Below are positions 56,124 through 64,000 of a stretch of 64,000 nucleotides of DNA, one piece after another. Each line of letters starts with the position of its first letter. Position 1 is the first letter of the stretch. Below the pieces are notes generated by a model. It was given only the letters and a program-made list of their open reading frames with translations. It made no database searches and was not told the origin of the DNA. This DNA is from Nakamurella sp. PAMC28650 (GTDB taxonomy: Bacteria; Actinomycetota; Actinomycetes; Mycobacteriales; Nakamurellaceae). A program made the translations under genes and the position numbers. Location of the stretch: NCBI RefSeq assembly GCF_014303395.1, contig NZ_CP060298.1:3305001-3369000 (forward strand). Direction: 5' to 3'.

Positions 56124-57409
56124 CCGCCTCTGCGACGAGTCGACCGACGCCGCGGATCGTGATGCACACCGGCAAGGGCGGCGTCGGGAAGACCACCCTG
56201 TCCGCGGCGACGGCCATCGCGGCGGCACAGGTCGGTCACCGCACCCTGCTGCTGTCCACCGACCCGGCCCACAGCGTGGCCGACGTGCTGGGTACCGACC
56301 TGACGGCCGACCCGGCCCGGGTCGCTGGAGTCGACGGGCTCTGGGCGGCCCAGGTGGACACCCGGGGACGTTTCGAGCAGGCGTGGTCGGACATCCGCGA
56401 CTACCTGGTCGGTGTGCTCTCGGCCAGGGGTATCGCCCAGGTGCAGGCGCAGGAGCTGACCGTTCTGCCGGGGGCGGACGAGGTGGTCGCTCTGCTCGAG
56501 GTCCTCCGCCACGCGCGCGGCGGTGATTTCGACGTCATCGTGGTGGACTGCGCGCCCTCGGGGGAGTCCCTCAAGTTGTTGGCCCTGCCGGAGACCATCC
56601 GGTTCTACGGCGACCGGCTGATGGGCGCGCCGGCCCGGCTGATGCGCACCCTGGCCGCCGGATTCGCCGGGCTGACCGGCCACCGCACCGACGCGGCCGG
56701 TGCGGCCGGTGCGGCCGCGCCATCGGCCGCGGCGATCTCCGACTCGCTCGGCCGACTGCTCGACAACCTCACCGCAGCACGGGAGCTGTTGGCCGACAAC
56801 AACATCACCGGGATCAGGCTGGTGGTCACGCCGGAGCGCGTGGTGATCGCCGAGGCTCGACGGCTGCTGACGGCGTTCGCCCTGCACGGTTTCGCGGTCG
56901 AATCCGTGCTCGTCAACCGGGTGCTGCCGGAGGACCAGGACCACGGCCCGTTCCTGACCGCCTGGCGCGCGGCGCAGTCGGCGTGCTGGCCGAGCATCAC
57001 CGAGTCGTTCGGACGGCTCCGCATCCATGAGGTGAGCATGACGGCGCAGGAGCCGGTCGGACCGGTGCGCCTCGGCGCGATCGCCCTCCAGCTCTTCGGT
57101 GGTCTGGACCCGGTGGCCGATCCGGTCCCGTCCTGCGGGCTGCGCACGGAGGGTGCCGACGGCAGGTACCGGCTGCTGCTGGAGCTGCCGCTGGCCGACC
57201 GCGGCGACATCGAGCTCAGCCGGGCCGGCGACGACCTGATCGTGACGGTCGGGCCGCAGCGCCGACGGATCGCCCTGCCCTCGGTGCTCCAGCGCTGTCG
57301 CACCACCGGGGCCACCTTCGAGGGTGATGCCCTGGTGATCGAGTTCGAGGCCGACCCTGATCTGTGGCCGGCCGCCCTGGCGGGCTCGCTCGGTGCCGGT
57401 GCCAGGTGA
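56120..57409 (+). CDS. ArsA/GET3-like ATPase (Rv2184c type)
   Basis: The 429-residue protein has the deviant Walker A GKGGVGKTT (about residues 18-26), LLLSTDPAHSVADVLG (about 45-60) and VVDCAPSGESLKLLALPE (about 143-160), the ArsA/GET3 signature set. There is no second ATPase half, and the C-terminal 90 residues form a beta-rich domain similar to the Hsp20-like part of actinobacterial ArsA-like proteins (IELSRAGDDLIVTVGPQRR). No arsenite-binding Cys cluster is visible, so arsenite efflux is unlikely; a membrane-targeting role like GET3 is more plausible but unproven. It is coupled to SRPBCC and to the next gene. Confidence 0.85.
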   Translation: MTASATSRPTPRIVMHTGKGGVGKTTLSAATAIAAAQVGHRTLLLSTDPAHSVADVLGTDLTADPARVAGVDGLWAAQVDTRGRFEQAWSDIRDYLVGVLSARGIAQVQAQELTVLPGADEVVALLEVLRHARGGDFDVIVVDCAPSGESLKLLALPETIRFYGDRLMGAPARLMRTLAAGFAGLTGHRTDAAGAAGAAAPSAAAISDSLGRLLDNLTAARELLADNNITGIRLVVTPERVVIAEARRLLTAFALHGFAVESVLVNRVLPEDQDHGPFLTAWRAAQSACWPSITESFGRLRIHEVSMTAQEPVGPVRLGAIALQLFGGLDPVADPVPSCGLRTEGADGRYRLLLELPLADRGDIELSRAGDDLIVTVGPQRRRIALPSVLQRCRTTGATFEGDALVIEFEADPDLWPAALAGSLGAGAR

Positions 57410-57753
57410 CGACCCCGGGTGCAGGTCATCAGGTCGGCTCGCTGGCGGACGAGGCCGGTCAGCTGATCGACGCCGTCACCAGCAGGCTCCAGCAGCTGAA
57501 GGCCGAGGGGCCGGCGGTCGAATCAGGCCCGGCGTCGCCGCACGCCTGCGTCGGCTGGTGCCCCGTCTGCCGCGGAGCGGAACTGCTGCGGGGGGATCGA
57601 TCGGACATCAGCGAGAAGCTCGTCGACACCGCGCTGGTGGTGCTCACCACGCTGCGGTCACTGATCCCGGCGCCGCCGACGGCCACCACCGAGGGCTCCG
57701 CAGTCACCGATCCGGGTGACGAGCCGGTGGTAGAGCGGATCGAGATCCGATGA
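57406..57753 (+). CDS. Small CxxC protein (Rv2183c-like)
   Basis: The 115-residue product is helical at the N-terminus (GSLADEAGQLIDAVTSRLQQLKAEG), then carries HACVGWCPVCRGAELL (about residues 45-60), a His/Cys block likely to bind a metal, and an amphipathic helix. There is no named family. The GTG overlaps the ArsA-like stop and its own TGA overlaps the glucokinase ATG, so four genes from SRPBCC to the ROK kinase are chained. The Cys/His block and the tight link to the ArsA-like ATPase suggest it is a partner of that ATPase. Confidence 0.7.
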   Translation: MTTPGAGHQVGSLADEAGQLIDAVTSRLQQLKAEGPAVESGPASPHACVGWCPVCRGAELLRGDRSDISEKLVDTALVVLTTLRSLIPAPPTATTEGSAVTDPGDEPVVERIEIR

Positions 57754-58757
57754 ACGGCAGCACCTTCAACATCGGGATCGACATCGGGGGCACCTCTGTC
57801 AGGGCGGCGGTGATCGACGATCGTTGCGAGATCGTCGCCTCCCGCAGGGCCTTCACGCCGCGCACCGTGCAGGAGACGGAGGACGTGCTGTCGTCCCTGA
57901 TCACCGAGCTCGCCTCGGAGTTCGAGGTCGGTGCGGCCGGCCTGGCGGTGGCCGGCTTCGTCAGCACCGACCGCCGGCGGGTGATGTTCGCGCCGCATCT
58001 GGCCTGGCGGGGCGATCCCGTGCCGGCCCGCCTCAGTGCCCGTCTCGGCCTGCCGGTGGTGATGGACCACGACGTCAACTCCGCGGCCTGGGCCGAGTAC
58101 CGGTCCGGTGCGGCCCAGCATTCGCCGGTGGCGCTGCTGATCGCACTCGGCACCGGGATCGGCGCCGGACTCGTCATCGACGGGGTGATCTACCGGGGGG
58201 CACACGGCGTCGCGCCGGAACTGGGTCATGTCGTCGTCGTCCCGGGTGGGCGGCCCTGCCCGTGCGGAAAAAACGGTTGCTGGGAACGGTACTGCTCCGG
58301 TACGGCCCTGGCCCAGACTGCTCGCGAGCTGCTAGAGGGCTGGTCCGTCGGCGACGGCGAACCGCTGAGCGAGGGCGCGCGCGCCCGGAGCCCGCTGGCG
58401 TTGGTCGACCCGGCCGGCATCACCGGGACCATGGTGGCGGCGGCCGCCGGGGACGGCGACCCGGTGGCGCTGGCCGCCATGGAGGATCTGAGCCGCTGGC
58501 TCGGGGTGGGCCTGGCGATGGCCACCGACATCATCGATCCGGAGGTGATCGTGATCGGCGGTGGGGTGGCTGCGGCAGCGCCGCTGTACCTGCCGACCGC
58601 CCAGCGTGACCTGTCCGCCGGGATGACCGGGTCCGGGCATCGGCCGGAGCCACGGCTGGTCGTCGCCACCTTCGGCGACCGGGCGGGGATCATCGGTGCG
58701 GCGCTGCTGGCCGGGGCGGCGGTCGGTGCGCCACCGGCCGACCTGAAGCCGGTCTGA
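57750..58757 (+). CDS. ROK-family glucokinase
   Basis: The 335-residue kinase phosphorylates glucose to glucose-6-phosphate, feeding zwf. The ATP-binding DIGGTSVRAAVIDD is at about residues 10-23, the catalytic Asp in VVMDHDVNSAAWAEY (about 104), and the ROK zinc motif GRPCPCGKNGCWERYCSG (about 165-182) has the His and three Cys of active bacterial glucokinases. The ATG overlaps the previous gene (ATGA). The long final helix ends in GAALLAGAAVGAPPADL. It could also act on a related sugar. Confidence 0.9.
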   Translation: MNGSTFNIGIDIGGTSVRAAVIDDRCEIVASRRAFTPRTVQETEDVLSSLITELASEFEVGAAGLAVAGFVSTDRRRVMFAPHLAWRGDPVPARLSARLGLPVVMDHDVNSAAWAEYRSGAAQHSPVALLIALGTGIGAGLVIDGVIYRGAHGVAPELGHVVVVPGGRPCPCGKNGCWERYCSGTALAQTARELLEGWSVGDGEPLSEGARARSPLALVDPAGITGTMVAAAAGDGDPVALAAMEDLSRWLGVGLAMATDIIDPEVIVIGGGVAAAAPLYLPTAQRDLSAGMTGSGHRPEPRLVVATFGDRAGIIGAALLAGAAVGAPPADLKPV

Positions 58758-58775
58758 CGCTGCCGTCCGGCGGCC

Positions 58776-59309
58776 CTACAACCGGGCCCCGTCGTCCCAG
58801 CCGTCGGCGTCGTCCGGGTCGGAGGCACGCGGCCGCAGTCCGTGGATCAGCATCGCGAACCCGCCGACCAGGCACCCGATCCCGAGGACCAGCACGACGT
58901 CCGGGGCCACCTCGAGCAGGCTGGGCCGGACCATCATGACCAGCCCGATGATCATGAACAGCAGGGCGACTACGGTGCGCCGCTTGGGCTTCGGCAGCGG
59001 TGGTGGTTCCGGCGGCACGAAGTGCGCTTCGTCGGCCTGCAGTTCGGCCTCCGCCTCGGCCTGGTCGGCCTCGAAGGTGGCCACCTCCTCGGCGCGCTGG
59101 GCCCGCCGCTGGGCGCGTCGTCGCTCCCGTTCGTCGCCGGTCTCGGTCTGGTCGGGCTCTGCGGTGGCCACCGAGTCCAGTTCCTGCGCCGTCGAACTCC
59201 AGGACATCTCCTGGGAGATGCCCGAGATGATGGCGGCGAACTCGGCGTCCACCTGCGCGGCGGAGCGCTCCCGGTTGGTGCGGTCCGGGTCGTCCGGAAC
59301 GCCGGTCAC
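58776..59309 (-). CDS. Hypothetical protein with coiled coil and two membrane helices
   Basis: The 177-residue product has an acidic N-terminus, a charged helical segment (about residues 60-95, rich in Arg, Ala and Glu: ERERRRAQRRAQRAEEVATF), a Pro-rich hinge (VPPEPPPLPKPKRR) and two hydrophobic helices (about 110-128 and 135-155), ending in an acidic tail. I do not recognise a family. The GTG overlaps the upstream hydrolase stop by 4 bp, so the two form a minus-strand operon. It is convergent with the glucokinase gene at 18 bp. Confidence 0.7.
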   Translation of the reverse strand: MTGVPDDPDRTNRERSAAQVDAEFAAIISGISQEMSWSSTAQELDSVATAEPDQTETGDERERRRAQRRAQRAEEVATFEADQAEAEAELQADEAHFVPPEPPPLPKPKRRTVVALLFMIIGLVMMVRPSLLEVAPDVVLVLGIGCLVGGFAMLIHGLRPRASDPDDADGWDDGARL

Positions 59310-60073
59310 GACGCGGGCTCGCTCGTGACGCGCCGGACGAAGGCGACCGACTCGTCGAAGATGAGTTCGGCGTCGTAGTCCAGGGTCGCGACGTGAAAAC
59401 TACGCTCCAGCACGATTTCGGTGACGTCCTTCGAGGCGATCCCGGACAGGATGAGGGCCGAGTTCTCCGGCTCGACGACGTGATCCACCCTGGAGTGCAT
59501 CAGCAGCGTCGGGGCGCTCACCTGGGCCAGTGCGTTCCGGGTGACGGCCCAGCCCTTGCGCATCGCATCCACCGCCTTGAGCGGCGTGCGGGAGTAGCCG
59601 AACTCCGATGCTCCGGGCCTGGCGATGTCGTCGGTGATGCCCTTGAGCGAGGGCACCAGGTACTTGAGGACCGGCAGCACGGTCATCTCCTTGCGCAGGC
59701 TCATCACGGCCGGGTTCACCAGCACGATGCCCGCGATGGCACCGGGATGCAGTTCGGCCAGCCGCAGGGTCAGCGTCCCGCCCATCGACAGGCCGCAGAC
59801 GACCACCGAGCGGCAGGTGGCGGTGAGCTCGGACAGGGCGGTGGTGACGGCTCCGAGCCAGTCGTCGAAGGTGGTCCCGTTCATCTCCTGCCAGCTGGTG
59901 CCATGGCCGGGCAGCAGCGGCAGCCGGACCGAGAACCCCTCGGCCGCAAGGCGATCGGCCCATGGTCGCATCGACGCCGGTGATCCGGTGAACCCGTGGC
60001 AGAGCAGCACACCGACGTCCCCGCCCTGCTGGCTGAAGGCCTCGAGCGCGCTCGCCGGGGGCGGTGACGTCAT
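59306..60073 (-). CDS. Alpha/beta-hydrolase, Est30-like carboxylesterase/lipase
   Basis: The 255-residue protein has the lid-bearing carboxylesterase layout: oxyanion region LLCHGFTGSPASMRPWA (about residues 25-41), the nucleophile Ser in VVCGLSMGGTLTLRL (about 93-107), Asp in MHSRVDHVVEPE (about 195) and His in RSFHVATLDYD (about 228). Family members hydrolyse short-chain esters or monoacylglycerols. AGGAGA precedes the ATG. It is divergent from the acyltransferase gene by 170 bp, which is suggestive of lipid turnover, but the substrate is not known. Confidence 0.87.
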   Translation of the reverse strand: MTSPPPASALEAFSQQGGDVGVLLCHGFTGSPASMRPWADRLAAEGFSVRLPLLPGHGTSWQEMNGTTFDDWLGAVTTALSELTATCRSVVVCGLSMGGTLTLRLAELHPGAIAGIVLVNPAVMSLRKEMTVLPVLKYLVPSLKGITDDIARPGASEFGYSRTPLKAVDAMRKGWAVTRNALAQVSAPTLLMHSRVDHVVEPENSALILSGIASKDVTEIVLERSFHVATLDYDAELIFDESVAFVRRVTSEPAS

Positions 60074-60243
60074 CGGATCTCCTTGCAGCGGCGACGGGTG
60101 CCGGCCGCGTCGAGGGCCACCGGTAGGTTCATCTTCCCAGATCATGGACGGCCTGCCCAACGGAGGTTTTCGCCCGCGGGCGCGTACGGTGATCCCACTG
60201 CCGCGCGGCGGTCGGCCACGGCAACGAGAAGGGGCGCTCCAGG

Positions 60244-61017
60244 GTGCTGTACTACCTCTGCAAGTACGTGCTGATCGGTCCTGCGCTGCGGTTGTTCTTC
60301 CCGGCCAGGGTGATCGGAGCCGAGAACGTGCCCGCCGAGGGCGGCGTGATTCTCGTCGGGAACCACATCTCGGTCGCGGATTCGTTCTTCACCCCGCTGT
60401 TCGTCAAGCGCCGGGTGACCTTCCTGGCCAAGAGCGAGTACTTCACCGAGACGGGCCTCAAGGGCCGCCTCAAGAAGGCGTTCTTCAACGGGGTCGGTCA
60501 GGTCCCGATCGACCGCGGCGGCGCATCGGCCGCCCACGATGCGCTGATGACGGGCGTCCGGCTGCTCAAGCAGGGCGAGTGTCTCGGCATCTACCCGGAG
60601 GGCACGAGGTCGCCGGACGGGCGGCTCTACAAGGGCAAGACCGGGGTGGCCCGGATGGCGTTGGAGGCCGGGGTGCCGGTCGTCCCGCTGGTGATGATCG
60701 GTACCGACAAGGTGAACCCGATCGGCTCGAAGATGTGGCGCCCGCACCGTTACACCGCGATCTTCGGTCGGCCCCTCGAGTTCTCCCGCTACGAAGGCAT
60801 GGCCGGCGACCGGTTCGTCGAGCGCTCGATGACGGACGAGATCATGTACCGCCTGATGGAGCTGTCGGGCCAGGAATACGTGGACGTCTACGCCGCGAAG
60901 GTCAAGGCCGACCTGGAGTCGGCCCGGCTGGCCGAACAGGTCAGGAGGGGCACGGCACTGGTCGAGGGACGAGGTCCCGGCACCGTCACACGCCTGCCCG
61001 GCACCAAAGCGGGCTGA
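60244..61017 (+). CDS. 1-acyl-sn-glycerol-3-phosphate acyltransferase (PlsC-like, Rv2182c type)
   Basis: The 257-residue enzyme has the acyltransferase motifs in order: HX4D as NHISVADSF (about residues 40-48), the FxxR-type DRGGA block, and EGTRSPDGRLYKGKTG (about 119-134). A hydrophobic N-terminal segment (about 3-22) anchors it to the membrane. It transfers an acyl group from acyl-CoA or acyl-ACP to lysophosphatidate or a related lysolipid. GTG at 60244 has GAGAAGGGG upstream, and TACGGT at about 60187-60192 could be its -10. The ribonuclease gene follows at 15 bp. Confidence 0.9.
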   Translation: MLYYLCKYVLIGPALRLFFPARVIGAENVPAEGGVILVGNHISVADSFFTPLFVKRRVTFLAKSEYFTETGLKGRLKKAFFNGVGQVPIDRGGASAAHDALMTGVRLLKQGECLGIYPEGTRSPDGRLYKGKTGVARMALEAGVPVVPLVMIGTDKVNPIGSKMWRPHRYTAIFGRPLEFSRYEGMAGDRFVERSMTDEIMYRLMELSGQEYVDVYAAKVKADLESARLAEQVRRGTALVEGRGPGTVTRLPGTKAG

Positions 61018-61032
61018 GGAGTAGTCGCCCCC

Positions 61033-63360
<2,328 letters not shown>

Positions 63361-63375
63361 AAAGGCTTTCGGGGC

Positions 63376-64000
63376 CTATGGAAAGGCGCTGACCCGAACC
63401 GTCGAGTTCGGTGCGACCCGGCTGCCGCCCGAGGGGCTCTGGCTCAGCACCGAGGCACCGGACGCCCCGAACAGCGCGCTCACCTGCAGGCCGAGCCCGA
63501 GGTCGGACAGCTGCTGCCGGGCCTGCCCGACGTTGCCGTTGCTGACGTCCGGCACGGTCACCGCGTCGGACACGGTCAGGGTGATCGCCGGATTCGCCGG
63601 GTCGACGCGGCTGCCGGCCGACGGGCTGGTACCGATCGCCGATCCGCCGTCGACGTCCGGGTCGAACACCGGATCTGCGACGGTGACGGTGAAGCCGGAT
63701 CGTCGCAGATCGTCCGCGGCCTGGGTGACCGGCTCGCCCCGCACCGCCGGGACCTCGAGCGAGGAGGCGATCACGACCGAGACTGCTGAACCCGCCGGCA
63801 CCAACTGCCCCTTGGCCGGATCGGTCCCGATGACGGATCCGGAATCCACCTCGGTGTTGTAGACCTTCTCGTCCCGACCGACGGCGAACCCGGCCACCAG
63901 CAGCTTGTTCTTCGCGTCCTCCAGGGACTTCCCGGACACGTCGGGCACCGGCTCCGGCGGCGGCCCCCTCGACAGCACGATCAGGACGTCTGCCGAGATG
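63376..64000 (-). CDS. Ser/Thr protein kinase, PASTA-domain C-terminus (gene runs off window)
   Basis: The frame is open to the window end, so the kinase and membrane portions lie beyond it. Visible are three PASTA modules of about 65 residues each: PVPDVSGKSLEDAKNKLLVA, then VPAVRGEPVTQAADDLRRSG, then VTVPDVSNGNVGQARQQLSD. Each has the PDVxG-type opening and an xSxPxxG strand. Extracellular PASTA domains of PknB-like kinases bind muropeptides and couple wall growth to phosphorylation. Upstream residues include ISADVLIVLSRG. Its place after aroG matches the Rv2176 kinase position; Rv2176 itself lacks PASTA domains, so this is a different form. Confidence 0.85.
   Translation of the reverse strand, partial: ISADVLIVLSRGPPPEPVPDVSGKSLEDAKNKLLVAGFAVGRDEKVYNTEVDSGSVIGTDPAKGQLVPAGSAVSVVIASSLEVPAVRGEPVTQAADDLRRSGFTVTVADPVFDPDVDGGSAIGTSPSAGSRVDPANPAITLTVSDAVTVPDVSNGNVGQARQQLSDLGLGLQVSALFGASGASVLSQSPSGGSRVAPNSTVRVSAFP

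Noticed and set aside
56120..57409. Arsenite-efflux ATPase (ArsA proper)
   Set aside because: Only one ATPase half is present, no arsenite-binding Cys cluster is seen and no ars genes flank it; the conserved actinobacterial ArsA-like group fits better.

Overview
The window is chromosomal DNA from a high-GC Gram-positive bacterium of the Actinomycetota. Three things point there. Third codon positions are very GC-rich. The repertoire is actinobacterial: a diheme QcrC and actinobacterial CtaF, a PimB-type mannosyltransferase, class II DAHP synthase, an F420/flavin LLM oxidoreductase, and DUF3043 and DUF6167 proteins. The gene order also matches: 34-64 kb follows, with insertions, the Mycobacterium tuberculosis block Rv2206 to Rv2176 (recalled, not searched), while 4.3-10.1 kb has the DUF6167-alaS-ruvX-mltG-aroE order common in the phylum. 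Placement near Nakamurellales/Frankiales is only an impression.

1-12 kb: a truncated IS1595-type transposase and a decayed stretch with 14-bp tandem repeats precede rarA and a quinone oxidoreductase. A DUF2231 membrane protein follows on the minus strand. Then come DUF6167, alaS, ruvX, mltG, aroE, a membrane protein and a short prepilin peptidase; alaS to aroE are chained by 4-bp overlaps. 11-23 kb: metallophosphoesterase, HAD hydrolase, GlsB-type membrane protein, LLM oxidoreductase, aldo/keto reductase, peptide deformylase, GH76, SURF1, low-Mr phosphatase, then Nif3, zinc-ribbon and RNase H/phosphatase genes, an ArsB/NhaD-type permease, and rnpB.

23-34 kb: two small conserved proteins, an EamA exporter, a lipoprotein peptidase, an ATP-grasp protein with two esterase-fold genes divergent from a glnA2-type gene, a VOC protein, zwf, and an AAA/TetR/DUF2087/DUF3043 operon. 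35-48 kb: erpA-like gene, adenosine-kinase-like gene, asnB, and the bcc-aa3 respiratory genes (ctaC-ctaF on plus; ctaE-qcrC-qcrA-qcrB on minus) with a dienelactone hydrolase and an IS5-family element between the two groups, then trpD.

48-64 kb: Lrp ligand-binding protein, exonuclease/GIY-YIG protein, NYN protein, a c-di-AMP riboswitch with a secreted NlpC/P60 hydrolase, PimB, lipid-related genes (SRPBCC, ArsA-like ATPase, acyltransferase), glucokinase, exoribonuclease, aroG, and the PASTA end of a Ser/Thr kinase. Themes are envelope construction, aerobic respiration, aromatic amino-acid synthesis and RNA turnover.

Recurring architecture: about nineteen genes have a TANNNT-like -10 box only 6-8 nt before the start codon and usually no Shine-Dalgarno sequence, which suggests leaderless mRNAs. 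Three convergent pairs share a single CTAG as both stop codons, and the IS5 element also sits in a CTAG.
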